Assembly (NCBI GenBank): GCA_030527905.1
Contig: JAUMZX010000002.1
Coordinates: forward strand, 1 to 37,809
From: Cardiobacteriaceae bacterium
Lineage (GTDB): Bacteria; Pseudomonadota; Gammaproteobacteria; Cardiobacteriales; Cardiobacteriaceae
Length of the DNA: 37,809 nt
Direction of reading: 5' to 3'
Part shown: positions 8,572 through 17,022 of the stretch, in pieces
How the letters are laid out: each line of letters starts with the position of its first letter
Numbering within the stretch: position 1 is the first letter of the stretch
Notes under the pieces: model-generated
Told to the model about the DNA's origin: nothing
Seen by the model: only the letters and a program-made list of their open reading frames with translations
Databases searched by the model: none
Program-made: the position numbers and the translations under genes

Positions 8572-9267
8572 TTAGAATTCTTCTGCGGTGTGTGACAACT
8601 CATCGGCACGTTTGCTGGTCAGGGTCGCAAGGCAATCGGGGTTTTCGTTAGCTTTTGCAGAATGTAGGTCCATAAAGGCACATTGGGCATCTCGCCATTT
8701 AATCCAAGCTTTTTGTAGGGTTACGACTTCTTTCTGTTTGCGTTGTTCAACCCTTTTTTGTAGCGCTTGGTAGTTTTCGTTGAGACGTTTGTCTTGATAG
8801 GCTCGCTCAGTCACGATACAGGCGCTCCGTTGTTTAGCATCTTTTGCCTCTGCCAGGCATGTCGTGGCAGTGTCGCTGTAAGCAGCGGCGATTTCTGTAC
8901 CGCCAAGTTCGTCAGCACGCTCATGTGTGATGCCTTCTAAGCAGCCTATGTTCTCCAGTCGATCCATCGTGCCACCCGTGAGGTCTGCTAAAAAATCACA
9001 TTTCGCATTGCGCCATGCTATCCATTGTTTTTGTGCTTTTTTAAGTGCTTGTCCTTCTTTAGATGGGAGAGATTTGAGTTGTTTTTGGTAATTTTTGTTC
9101 AGCCGTTTGTCTTGCCGATCATATTCGTCACCAGTGCATTCGACCATGCCGGCGGTATCTTGGTTTTTTTCCATACAGGCTTTGTACGCGCTATCGTCGT
9201 TGTTTTCTTGTGCCGCAATAAATGGACTCATAAAGAGTGCACTAAGCAAGAAGATTTTTCTGTTCAT
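8572..9267 (-). CDS. secreted protein with two LprI-like (DUF1311) repeats
   Basis: A 231-residue protein with a signal peptide of about 19 residues (LFMSPFIAA before QEN). Two copies of the DUF1311 unit follow, at about residues 30-125 and 140-225. Each has Cys near its start, a YDRQDKRLNKNYQ / YQDKRLNENYQ helix, a W-x2-WR-x2-C core (WIAWRNAKC, WIKWRDAQC), then a Cys and ERADEL / KRADEL. The family includes the N-terminal domain of the mycobacterial lysozyme inhibitor LprI; conserved Cys pairs suggest disulphides in the periplasm. The start lies two bases after the stop of the acyltransferase gene, so the two are co-transcribed. Lysozyme inhibition is possible but unproven. Confidence 0.8.
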   Translation of the reverse strand: MNRKIFLLSALFMSPFIAAQENNDDSAYKACMEKNQDTAGMVECTGDEYDRQDKRLNKNYQKQLKSLPSKEGQALKKAQKQWIAWRNAKCDFLADLTGGTMDRLENIGCLEGITHERADELGGTEIAAAYSDTATTCLAEAKDAKQRSACIVTERAYQDKRLNENYQALQKRVEQRKQKEVVTLQKAWIKWRDAQCAFMDLHSAKANENPDCLATLTSKRADELSHTAEEF

Positions 9268-9269
9268 GT

Positions 9270-10277
9270 TCAGTTTCCTTGTTTGATGGGAAGTGGGAGG
9301 GGTTCAGGGTAATCATACCAGCCAATGATGCCAGCTATGAGCCAAAGGCTCGCGATAAGCGGTGCGTAACAAAAAAGGATGAGCCAAAGTATGGCGTGTA
9401 AGAGCAAACCAGCGCCGCCGCCGAGGAGACGGAAGAAGGTGATGTTATTACGGGCATCTGCATAGCGAGTAGTAAGCTGTGCTGCGAGGACGACAAACGG
9501 GAAACCTAAATAGAATAGGTATTTTGCCCAGTGGTTTCTGTTTGCAGGGGGTAGGATTTTGAGCAGACTGTTTTCAGGAGCATATTGCGCGCGTAGAAAG
9601 GCTTTGCCGTAGTCTTCCCCAGATTGCGCTGCTTGCCATGCGGTGGCTTGTACGTGGTTGAAATGCTCTGTGTCGTGGCAGTTAACCGATACGGCGTTGA
9701 GTGCGGCGCTGAGTTCAGTTTGTAGGTCTGGTATGTTGTTGCTTTGCGGGGTAAAAGTCTCGCCCAAGATGATGCTAACACGACTGCGGAATCCATCAGG
9801 TTTGCTGTAAAAGGAACCTAGCGCTTGTACGTTAAAAGGGATGCCTGCTGCTTTGAGTTTGGCAGCGATAACGGCCATGCCACTTTGGTAAGGAAGCGGT
9901 TGATGTTGCCAAGCGCTGGTGCCTTCAGGGTAGATGATGAGGCTGCCGCCTTGTCGGATTTGTTCGATGGCGCTGTAAATGGGTGAAGGGACACTATCCG
10001 CACTGATGCCATAGCGTTGACGGTCTTTAGGGCGAACCACCGGAATGCCATCAAAAAAGAAGCGGAGATACCGATGTCGTAGTAGTTGGATGGAGATGAG
10101 TGAAGGTGTGTTGCCTAGCACTTGCAAGAAGACGTAACCATCAGTGGCGCCATTGCGGTGGCTAGCGAGGTAAAGGGTGGGGGTAGTGGAAGGTGTTCCG
10201 TGGATGCTGAGCCGTTTGTAGTAGAAACGGCAAAAGAGACGTGTAATAAAGGTGATACGGTACGGTAAGGTTTTCAT
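9270..10277 (-). CDS. PlsC-like 1-acylglycerol-3-phosphate acyltransferase family protein
   Basis: A 335-residue membrane-associated acyltransferase. Seen: an N-terminal amphipathic segment, the block I sequence YLASHRNGATDGYVF at about residue 35-50, block III YPEGTSAWQ at about 120, and two or three hydrophobic segments in the last 100 residues (YLFYLGFPFVVLAA, LLLHAILWLILFCYAPLIA). Block I reads H-x5-D instead of the usual H-x4-D. The likely reaction is transfer of an acyl chain to a lysophospholipid or related hydroxyl. The gene overlaps the upstream CPBP gene by four bases (ATGA) and abuts the DUF1311 gene. Confidence 0.75.
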   Translation of the reverse strand: MKTLPYRITFITRLFCRFYYKRLSIHGTPSTTPTLYLASHRNGATDGYVFLQVLGNTPSLISIQLLRHRYLRFFFDGIPVVRPKDRQRYGISADSVPSPIYSAIEQIRQGGSLIIYPEGTSAWQHQPLPYQSGMAVIAAKLKAAGIPFNVQALGSFYSKPDGFRSRVSIILGETFTPQSNNIPDLQTELSAALNAVSVNCHDTEHFNHVQATAWQAAQSGEDYGKAFLRAQYAPENSLLKILPPANRNHWAKYLFYLGFPFVVLAAQLTTRYADARNNITFFRLLGGGAGLLLHAILWLILFCYAPLIASLWLIAGIIGWYDYPEPLPLPIKQGN

Positions 10278-11098
10278 AAAGGAGGCTTGTTGAAAAATAG
10301 GGCGTGTTCGTGTCGTACCAGATAGATGACTAATAATAGGAAGAGTAAGCTTTGAATGATTTTGCTGTCAGGATGCGTGGCGAAGATTTCGTTAGATAGG
10401 TTGGCGGATAGATGGAAGATGACGGTAATCCAAATATTGCGTGCGGCTTTCATATAGAGCCAGTTGATGAGAATGACAAAGATGAAAACACTAAGGAAGA
10501 AATTCAAGGTGTATTGCCAGCCTTCAATGAGTAAGTTGTTTTGGTAGTAACCTTTGACGCTGGCAAGTGGTATGTGCCATAGCGCCCAAAAGATGGCAAA
10601 GATGATGCCCGTGGTAAAAAGGTTGTAACGGCGACGTAGAGCATCGGTACCGTAGCTGTGCCACGCGAGTTCTTCAACGAGTGGTGCGAACATTAAGAGA
10701 AACCAGGGTGAGAATAGGGCACTGCTAAAAGAAGGATGGCCAGATATGTGGAATTGCGCCAGACTGTGCCCCATCAGAAGCGATAAAAGCTGCGCGATGA
10801 TAATGGAAATGGGAGGGAGCAGGAGGGCGATGAGGAGATAATGAAGGGTAATGCCTTTTAGGCTGAATAAGCGCGTTTTTAGGTCAGTAAGTAGGTTTCG
10901 ATTGCTGAGGAATAAATAGGTTGCAACGAGGATGGGCGCAAGGAGTCCGATGATGCCGAGGATGCCTTGTAAGGCGGTGTAATCGCTGTATGCCGAGTGG
11001 CTAATATAGCCGACTAGAAACCAGAAACCCCATGGAATGACGAGCGACCATCCGTAAAAAAATAGGGGGCGGTTATATGCTGCGAGTGATGGTTCCAT
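10274..11098 (-). CDS. CPBP-family (CAAX protease/Abi-like) intramembrane metalloprotease
   Basis: A 274-residue protein with about seven or eight membrane segments. The three CPBP motif positions are visible: EELAWHSYG (paired Glu), FWALWH (F-x3-H type) and FHLSANLS (H-x3-N). Motif 1 ends in His where EExxxR is usual. Such enzymes cleave prenylated or other membrane proteins; in bacteria they often act in peptide maturation or immunity, and in many cases the role is unknown. The gene is first of a tight CPBP-acyltransferase-DUF1311 unit downstream of metZ. An AAGG about 10 bases before ATG serves as ribosome site. Confidence 0.75.
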   Translation of the reverse strand: MEPSLAAYNRPLFFYGWSLVIPWGFWFLVGYISHSAYSDYTALQGILGIIGLLAPILVATYLFLSNRNLLTDLKTRLFSLKGITLHYLLIALLLPPISIIIAQLLSLLMGHSLAQFHISGHPSFSSALFSPWFLLMFAPLVEELAWHSYGTDALRRRYNLFTTGIIFAIFWALWHIPLASVKGYYQNNLLIEGWQYTLNFFLSVFIFVILINWLYMKAARNIWITVIFHLSANLSNEIFATHPDSKIIQSLLFLLLVIYLVRHEHALFFNKPPL

Positions 11099-11155
11099 TT
11101 CTATACCTTTAAGTTGTTAGGTTTTAACAAGGGTGTGTTGTCCTGATTTATATGG

Positions 11156-11186
11156 CAAGCCCTTGTCGTTTTTTTATGTGGGCTTG
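11156..11186. repeat. short inverted repeat between metZ and the CPBP gene
   Basis: CAAGCCC (11156-11162) and GGGCTTG (11180-11186) are perfect inverted arms with a 17-base spacer. It starts just after the metZ stop codon. There is no T-tract on the minus strand, so terminator function is doubtful. Confidence 0.35.
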
Positions 11187-11190
11187 GAGT

Positions 11191-12375
11191 TCAGTTTTTG
11201 AGGCTTTGCGCCAGCGCTGCGCAAATGTCGTCGGCATCTTCTAGTCCAACTGAAAGGCGAATAGCGCCGTCGGTCAGGCCGATACGCGCTTTTTCTTCTG
11301 GTGCGACACGACCATGTGTAGTGCTGTCAGGGTGGGTAATGATAGTGCGGGCATCACCAAGATTGCCAGAGACAGAAAGCCAGTCGCAATGGTCTATCAG
11401 ATGCCAAGCAGCATCTTTGCCGCCTTTCAGGTCAAAGCTGACGATGCCGCCATAACCGCCGTGCATTTGTTGTTGTGCCAAGGCGTGCTGTGGATGACTG
11501 GCAAGTCCTGGATAGTACACTCGACTGATTTCTGGACGACTTTCCAGCCAACGCGCAATATGTAAAGCATTCTCGCTATGGCGCTGCATCCGGATATGTA
11601 GGGTTTCCAGACTTTTTAGGCAGATCCATGCTTCAAAGGCATTCATGGTGGTCCCAATGCCGCGCATTAATCGGTAGAGTGCATCGCCATCCTCCGCGTG
11701 CCGACTAACAACTGCGCCACCAATAATGCGGCCTTGCCCATCTAAGTATTTTGTTGCCGAATGTAAACTGAAATCAGCGCCTAGGGTTAAGGGAAGTTGG
11801 AGATACGGGGTGGCGAAGCAGTTATCAATAACCAGTTTGGCACCGCCTTGATGCGCGATGTCTGCCAATGCAGCAATGTCGGCGAGGTCAAGCAAAGGGT
11901 TGGCGGGCGTTTCGGCAAAGAGGAGTTTGGTGTTGGGGCGCATCGCGGCACGCCATTCATCTAGTTGAGCAATATTGACGAGCGTGGTTTCAATGCTAAA
12001 TTTGGCTAGCGTCTGGGTAAATAAGTTGATGGTTGAACCAAAGCTGTTACGCGCGCAAATAATGTGATCGCCTGCCTGTGTTTGCGCCAACGCCAAGGAG
12101 AGGATTGCGCTCATGCCGCTTGCGGTGGCAGTACAACGGGCACCTTCTTCTAAGGCACATAAGCGTTTTTCAAAGGCGTCGGTTGTCGGGTTTCCGAAAC
12201 GGCTGTAGCTGAATGCGGCTTCGCGTTCTGCAAAGATATCGGCGGCTTGTGCGGCACTTTCAAAAACAAAGGAAGAGGTTAGATGAAGTGCGGGAGAGTG
12301 CTCACGGTACGCGCTGCGTTGTTCTAGTTCACGAATCGTACGAGTAGCAAAATGTTTTTTACTGAAATCGGTCAT
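11191..12375 (-). CDS. metZ: O-succinylhomoserine sulfhydrylase MetZ
   Basis: A 394-residue PLP enzyme of the Cys/Met metabolism family. It would join O-succinylhomoserine and sulfide to give homocysteine in methionine synthesis. Seen: SYSRFGNPTTDAFEKRL near the N-terminus, ATASGMSAI, ETPANPLLDLADI, and the PLP-binding lysine in LHSATKYLDGQG at about residue 205, followed by IIGGAVV; the C-terminal RLSVGLEDADDI is typical. The position after cvpA matches the metZ of Pseudomonas and betaproteobacteria, where purF lies in between. MetB or MetY-type activity cannot be excluded from sequence, but context favours MetZ. A terminator stands 27 bases before the start, so metZ may be read at a lower level than cvpA or from its own unseen promoter. 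Confidence 0.88.
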   Translation of the reverse strand: MTDFSKKHFATRTIRELEQRSAYREHSPALHLTSSFVFESAAQAADIFAEREAAFSYSRFGNPTTDAFEKRLCALEEGARCTATASGMSAILSLALAQTQAGDHIICARNSFGSTINLFTQTLAKFSIETTLVNIAQLDEWRAAMRPNTKLLFAETPANPLLDLADIAALADIAHQGGAKLVIDNCFATPYLQLPLTLGADFSLHSATKYLDGQGRIIGGAVVSRHAEDGDALYRLMRGIGTTMNAFEAWICLKSLETLHIRMQRHSENALHIARWLESRPEISRVYYPGLASHPQHALAQQQMHGGYGGIVSFDLKGGKDAAWHLIDHCDWLSVSGNLGDARTIITHPDSTTHGRVAPEEKARIGLTDGAIRLSVGLEDADDICAALAQSLKN

Positions 12376-12390
12376 GATGTAAGCTCTGAT

Positions 12391-12424
12391 AAAAAAGAAG
12401 GAACGAGAGGAAGATCCTCTCGTT
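12391..12424 (-). terminator. intrinsic terminator after cvpA
   Basis: On the minus strand AACGAGAGG (12424-12416) pairs with CCTCTCGTT (12410-12402), nine pairs with a five-base loop, followed by CCTTCTTTTTT. It closes the argS-to-cvpA run and sits directly before metZ. Confidence 0.75.
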
Positions 12425-12451
12425 TAAAGGCAGGTGGTTGTTTGCCGGTTT

Positions 12452-13150
12452 TTATTGTTGTTGTGTGTCAGAAGATTCTAGTCCGTTAAGGCTAGGCGCC
12501 TCTGGTAAAGCCGCAGGTGCGTTATTGTTATTCGATTCGGGCGCGATTTTTTTGATAATGCCGCTACTGATAGCTTCATTTTTTGCCGCGTTGTCGGTTT
12601 GTATTGCTTCTTTTTTCTCGTCTTTAGCATCGCCACTGATATTGTTATCTATCCATGCGCGGACGTTTGAAGGTAAATTGTCGAACCCCCATTGCGCGGC
12701 TGTTTCAAAGTAAGGCGCAAGCTGCGATTGTTGCCACATCGGAAACTCTTCTTTTTTACCAACGAATTTCATGGCAAAGACAATGACGCAGCCGATAAGC
12801 ACGCCGCGCACAACGCCGAGTATCAGACCAAGCAGACGGTCAAGGAAGCCTAGTCCGCTGGCTTTTAATACTTGCGAGATGAGGAGGTTGAGAACGCCTA
12901 TTAGGAAAAGGACTCCGAGGAAGATGCCACCAAAAGCTGCGATGTAGCTGATGTAGCTATCTTCTATGTATCTTTTGACATAGATTTGCGCGACTGGCTC
13001 GGCGAACATCCAAGCAGCATAGAGCGCGACGCTCCAAGCAATGAGTGATAGCACTTCTTTTAGGAAGCCTCGCATGAGACCAATGAGCGCCGAGATGACG
13101 AAGGCACCGCCAAGAGCGACGTCTATCCAATTCAGGGTTTCCCAGTTCAT
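12452..13150 (-). CDS. cvpA: CvpA family membrane protein
   Basis: A 232-residue inner-membrane protein with four hydrophobic segments in the first 150 residues (WIDVALGGAFVISALIGL, EVLSLIAWSVALYAAW, AAFGGIFLGVLFLIGVL, LLGLILGVVRGVLIGCVIV), the classical CvpA core with the R-G-F motif LMRGFLKEVL. A long hydrophilic tail rich in Lys, Asn, Ala and Gln follows (from about residue 165). CvpA is needed for colicin V production and for bile and envelope tolerance in enterobacteria. It follows the SPOR gene by 37 bases. purF, its usual partner, is missing. Confidence 0.9.
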   Translation of the reverse strand: MNWETLNWIDVALGGAFVISALIGLMRGFLKEVLSLIAWSVALYAAWMFAEPVAQIYVKRYIEDSYISYIAAFGGIFLGVLFLIGVLNLLISQVLKASGLGFLDRLLGLILGVVRGVLIGCVIVFAMKFVGKKEEFPMWQQSQLAPYFETAAQWGFDNLPSNVRAWIDNNISGDAKDEKKEAIQTDNAAKNEAISSGIIKKIAPESNNNNAPAALPEAPSLNGLESSDTQQQ

Positions 13151-13187
13151 GTTGTTTTGTATCTCCGTTGGTTATTTAAGTGTGAAT

Positions 13188-13841
13188 TTAACGGGTAATC
13201 GGACGGGCGTTAATGCCCATTTTTCCGAGAATATCAATGTAAGTGTTAACGTCTGCAGCAGATAGCGGGCCAACGAATACACGGTGTACGTTTTTGCCGT
13301 TGACGTTGGCTGATTCGGTATCAACCGGCCAACCTTTTTTTTGTAGTTGACCGACAAGGTTGTCTGCATTCTCTTTACTACTGAAGGCGCCAGCCTGTAC
13401 CCATGAACCACCACGACGTGGTTTTGGCTTTTCTACCGTTTTTTCAGGTGTAGGTACGGGCGCTTCTGCGACTGGCGGTTTATTGTTAGCGGGTGGCGCG
13501 GCGGTGGTCTTATTTTGTGCCGCTTTTTGATTAGCCGCGATTTGTGCATTTTCGCGTGCTTTGGCTTTATCTGAACCAGGGTTACTCAAGATAGGTTGAG
13601 GTTCGGGGACTTCGTCTTCAAGAGATGTAAGCGAGAAAGCTGGCTGTGGTTTTGCACCGTTTTCTTGTTGTGGCGTTGGTGGTGGCGGCGCAGGTATGGT
13701 TTGCGTTTCACCGTTCACTTCTAATGAGATATCTTGCTGGAGCGCCGGTGGTATTTGTGGCGAAAACCAGCCGTCAAAAACGACGAGCCCAATAACCAGC
13801 AGCAATAGTAAGCCGATCATTCTGATCGTCCATTTTTTCAT
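13188..13841 (-). CDS. DedD-like SPOR-domain cell-division protein
   Basis: A 217-residue bitopic protein: a short cytoplasmic start, one membrane segment (MIGLLLLLVIGLVVF), a proline/alanine-rich periplasmic linker, and a C-terminal SPOR domain from about residue 140 (GGSWVQAGAFSSKENADNLV through VHRVFVGPL). SPOR domains bind denuded glycan at the septum, so a role in constriction is expected. The place between folC and cvpA is that of DedD in E. coli. The start overlaps the folC stop by four bases. Confidence 0.88.
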   Translation of the reverse strand: MKKWTIRMIGLLLLLVIGLVVFDGWFSPQIPPALQQDISLEVNGETQTIPAPPPPTPQQENGAKPQPAFSLTSLEDEVPEPQPILSNPGSDKAKARENAQIAANQKAAQNKTTAAPPANNKPPVAEAPVPTPEKTVEKPKPRRGGSWVQAGAFSSKENADNLVGQLQKKGWPVDTESANVNGKNVHRVFVGPLSAADVNTYIDILGKMGINARPITR

Positions 13842-15094
13842 GTGTGTTCCTCCAAAGCAGCGGCAACTGTGACAAATGATCCAAAGACCACAATGGTATC
13901 TTCAGGAAGCGCTAAAGCGCTCGCTTGTCTATAAGCCGTGTGAATATCGTCGCATGATACCAATTTTTCAGCAGTAATGCCTGCTTGTAGTGCATGTGTG
14001 TATAAGGTCTGTACGGGAGTTCCGCGTTCTCCGGAGAGTGAGGTCAGTACCCATTGGTCAATTTCCGGCGCTATCTGGTGAAAGATGGCTAGGTGATCTT
14101 TGTCGCGTAACATGCCGCATAAGGCGATAAATTTCCCACCTCGTCGCGGTAAGCTGTGTAGCCAGGTGGCAAGCACTTCTGCACTATCGGCGTTATGTGC
14201 GACGTCAAATAACCAACGTGGTTCTCCTTCGCATAGCATTAGACGAGCAGGGTTCTGTGCATGCTGAATGGCATCAGCTACCTTGTCCGTGTTGAGCGCA
14301 ATCCAAGGAGCTAGTGCAGCCAGCACGGCGGTAAGGTGGCCGTATTGATGGTGACCATGCATATGAGGTGGGTAAGGTAGATCGGCACTAAAACCCGGAA
14401 CGTTGAGGTGTAGTCCATCAGAAGCACTATCAACGCGTAAGTCGCGACCATAGGCAAAGACTTGTGCATCCAGTGCAGCAGCATGTTGGTAAAGTACTTG
14501 TGGCGGATGCGCGTCTGGGAAATAGACACGCTGTTGTGGACGCATGATGCCTGCTTTTTCGATAGCAATGCTGTCAATGTCATGCCCTAACCAGGCTTGG
14601 TGATCAAGTCCTATACGGGTGATGATGGCAACATCCGCATCAATGAGGTTGGTTGCATCGAGACGTCCACCAAGCCCCACTTCAAGAACGGCAATCTGCG
14701 GGCGATGCTGAGCAAAACAGTAAAAGGCGGCAAGTGCCGACCACTCAAAGTAACTGAGTGAAATATTGCCGCGTACGTGATCAATGGCATTAAAAGCGTT
14801 GACGAGTTCATCTGTTTCAATCCATTTGCCATCAAAACGGATACGTTCACGATAGTCATGTAGATGTGGTGATGAGAAGCTAGCAACGCTGACGTTATGT
14901 GCTTGGCACAGGGCTTCTGTCCAGCAAACACAGGAACCTTTACCATTGGTACCGGCAACCGTGATGATATGTTCGGCAATACGCGGCGCACCAAGCGCCT
15001 GCCAGACGGCGCCAATGCGTTCCAACCCTAAATCCCAAGCTTTGTTGTGCGCATTTTCTTGCCACGTTAGCCACTCAGTTAATGTACGTTTCAT
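13838..15094 (-). CDS. folC: bifunctional folylpolyglutamate synthase / dihydrofolate synthase FolC
   Basis: A 418-residue Mur-ligase-like enzyme that adds glutamate to dihydropteroate and to reduced folates. Seen: the P-loop VAGTNGKGSC at about residue 47, SPHLHDYRERIRFDG, the central VLEVGLGGRLDATNLID and RIGLDHQAWLG, and the C-terminal LFDVAHNADSAEVLATWL. Length and order match the family. It lies downstream of accD, separated by 139 bases that carry a possible promoter, and overlaps the SPOR gene. Confidence 0.92.
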   Translation of the reverse strand: MKRTLTEWLTWQENAHNKAWDLGLERIGAVWQALGAPRIAEHIITVAGTNGKGSCVCWTEALCQAHNVSVASFSSPHLHDYRERIRFDGKWIETDELVNAFNAIDHVRGNISLSYFEWSALAAFYCFAQHRPQIAVLEVGLGGRLDATNLIDADVAIITRIGLDHQAWLGHDIDSIAIEKAGIMRPQQRVYFPDAHPPQVLYQHAAALDAQVFAYGRDLRVDSASDGLHLNVPGFSADLPYPPHMHGHHQYGHLTAVLAALAPWIALNTDKVADAIQHAQNPARLMLCEGEPRWLFDVAHNADSAEVLATWLHSLPRRGGKFIALCGMLRDKDHLAIFHQIAPEIDQWVLTSLSGERGTPVQTLYTHALQAGITAEKLVSCDDIHTAYRQASALALPEDTIVVFGSFVTVAAALEEHT

Positions 15095-15190
15095 GGTTAT
15101 TCTTCTTCGGTCATGTCGTTTAGTGTTGGCAGGGATACTTGATTTAGCAATCGGTTCTGATCTTGTTGTTTGCCATTTATCTTGGATAGG

Positions 15191-15219
15191 GAATTATGGA
15201 GTAGCCGTCAGCCATTCAA
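15191..15219 (-). promoter_or_regulatory. candidate promoter of folC-SPOR-cvpA
   Basis: On the minus strand TTGAAT (15219-15214) and TAATTC (15196-15191) are 17 bases apart, about 95 bases before the folC ATG, in the only longer gap of this gene run. Both boxes match the consensus only in part. Confidence 0.35.
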
Positions 15220-15233
15220 GTGTTGGTATGGGT

Positions 15234-16199
15234 TTATGGCGATTCGTTTTCTTTTATGTCCTCTGCGCTTGGGGCTATTTCCTCACTATAAACGGGTTGT
15301 GTTGCTGGAGGAGTGGACTCATCGTTTTCGCTGGGTTGTGGTAAGACCGGCTCTTTCATCAAGATACCCAGTAGGGTTGCGAGGGTTTCACGGATCTTGC
15401 GTCGATCAACAATCATGTCAATCGCGCCTTTTTGCAGTAGAAATTCACTGCGCTGGAAACCTTCAGGTAATTTTTCGCGCACCGTTTGTTCAATAACACG
15501 CGGTCCAGCAAAGCCGATAAGTGCGCCTGGTTCGGCGATGATGAGATCGCCCAACATAGCGAGCGAGGCGGAAACGCCTCCCATGGTCGGATCGGTCAGG
15601 ACGGAGATGAATGGTAGACCCGCTTCTCCTAATTGTGTGAGGGCAGCACTGGTTTTTGCCATTTGCATGAGCGAGGTAAGTCCTTCTTGCATGCGTGCGC
15701 CGCCACTGGCACTGAAGCAGACGAAAGGCGTGCGTTCGGCTAAAGCGTATTCAACAGCAAGAGCAAAGCGTTCGCCAACAACTGACCCCATAGAGCCTCC
15801 CATAAACTCAAATTCAAAGGCGGCGGCAGTGAGTGGGCGATCATAGAGCAAGCCACTCATGGCGATGAGGGCGTCGTGTTCGTCGGTCTTTTTCTGTGCT
15901 TGAATGATGCGGTCACGATAGCGTTTGCTGTCTTTGAATTTGAGGAAGTCGGCAGGTTGTAAACCCAATCCGATTTCCGTGGGCATACAGTCAGCATCAA
16001 ACAGTTGTTCCAAGCGCCGTCGCCCTCGAATGCGCATGTGGTGACCGCATTTCGGACAGACTTGTTGGTTGAAGTCGAGATCCTGCGCGTAAAGGACTTC
16101 GTTACAGTCATCGCATTTTTTCCAGAGTCCATCTGGAACTTGTTGGTTTTTGTTTTTGGTTTTTATGCGTGAGGGCATGAGGTTATCAAACCAGCTCAT
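15234..16199 (-). CDS. accD: acetyl-CoA carboxylase carboxyltransferase subunit beta AccD
   Basis: A 321-residue subunit that, with AccA, transfers carboxyl from biotin to acetyl-CoA to make malonyl-CoA. Seen: the N-terminal four-Cys zinc ribbon (CDDC at about residue 28 and CPKCG about 20 residues on), the crotonase-fold core with [36 protein letters not shown] and [20 protein letters not shown]. The last 35 residues form an acidic Pro/Glu/Ser tail not needed by the fold. It follows trpA by ten bases, as in many beta- and gammaproteobacteria. Confidence 0.95.
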   Translation of the reverse strand: MSWFDNLMPSRIKTKNKNQQVPDGLWKKCDDCNEVLYAQDLDFNQQVCPKCGHHMRIRGRRRLEQLFDADCMPTEIGLGLQPADFLKFKDSKRYRDRIIQAQKKTDEHDALIAMSGLLYDRPLTAAAFEFEFMGGSMGSVVGERFALAVEYALAERTPFVCFSASGGARMQEGLTSLMQMAKTSAALTQLGEAGLPFISVLTDPTMGGVSASLAMLGDLIIAEPGALIGFAGPRVIEQTVREKLPEGFQRSEFLLQKGAIDMIVDRRKIRETLATLLGILMKEPVLPQPSENDESTPPATQPVYSEEIAPSAEDIKENESP

Positions 16200-16209
16200 G
16201 TCTTACTCC

Positions 16210-17013
16210 TTAATGATCAAGATGGGCGCGGATATCGCTAATAAAGGTCTGAGCGGCAGCAGGTAGATTGCCGTTGGTTTTGGCTGTTGCATGTAAGTGC
16301 GCAACAAGCGCACTACCAATCACAATGCCATCAGCAAGTTCTGCCATGGCGCGTGCTGTTTTACCATCACGGATACCGAAGCCTATGCAAACGGGTAGCG
16401 TGGTCTCCGCTTTCAGTGCCTTAACGTCGGCGGCAATAGCGTCGGCAGCAGCCAGTTGTGTGCCGGTGACCCCGCGCAATGAGACAAAGTAGAGGAAGCC
16501 CGTCGCGTGTTGGAGAATGTTTTTGCGGCGTGTTGCTGTTGTTGTCGGGGCGATCAACATGATAGGGGTGATGTTATGGGCTTGTAGCTCCGCATCGTAG
16601 TCAGGTAACGCTTCTACTGGACAATCTACCAAAATGACCGCATCGCCGCCTGCCTGCTGAATGTCTGCCATCGTTTGTGCAAAACCGGCGCGCTCGAAGC
16701 TGTTAAGATAGCCCATGAGGACAATAGGCGTATCGCTATCTTTTTGACGGAAGTTATGTACGATGTTTAGGGTTTGTTTGAGCGTAACACCGCGAGATAG
16801 CGCGCGTTCGTTTGCTTGTTGGATCGTTTCGCCATCCGCAGCAGGGTCAGAGAATGGGATACCAAGTTCTAAAACATCGGCACTTCCTGCAACTAATGCA
16901 TGCAGGATATCGGCCGTTTGTTTAGGATCGGGATCGCCCGCGCTGATGTAAGGGATAAGGGCTTTGCGGCTTTGCTGGTGTAATTCGGCGAAACGCTTAG
17001 AGAGTCGAGTCAT
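16210..17013 (-). CDS. trpA: tryptophan synthase alpha subunit TrpA
   Basis: A 267-residue TIM-barrel subunit that cleaves indole-3-glycerol phosphate and passes indole to TrpB. Seen: PYISAGDPDP, ELGIPFSDPAADGETIQQAN with the catalytic Glu and Asp, the flexible LIAPTT loop, LYFVSLRGVTG, and the phosphate-binding GFGIRD and DGIVIGSALV. It starts nine bases after trpB. Adjacent trpF and trpB show a trpFBA cluster; trpE, trpG, trpD and trpC are not in the window. Confidence 0.96.
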   Translation of the reverse strand: MTRLSKRFAELHQQSRKALIPYISAGDPDPKQTADILHALVAGSADVLELGIPFSDPAADGETIQQANERALSRGVTLKQTLNIVHNFRQKDSDTPIVLMGYLNSFERAGFAQTMADIQQAGGDAVILVDCPVEALPDYDAELQAHNITPIMLIAPTTTATRRKNILQHATGFLYFVSLRGVTGTQLAAADAIAADVKALKAETTLPVCIGFGIRDGKTARAMAELADGIVIGSALVAHLHATAKTNGNLPAAAQTFISDIRAHLDH

Positions 17014-17022
17014 GGTTATGCC

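Noticed and set aside
11156-11186. Intrinsic terminator after metZ
   Set aside because: Arms are perfect but the spacer is long and no T-tract follows on the minus strand; listed only as an inverted repeat.
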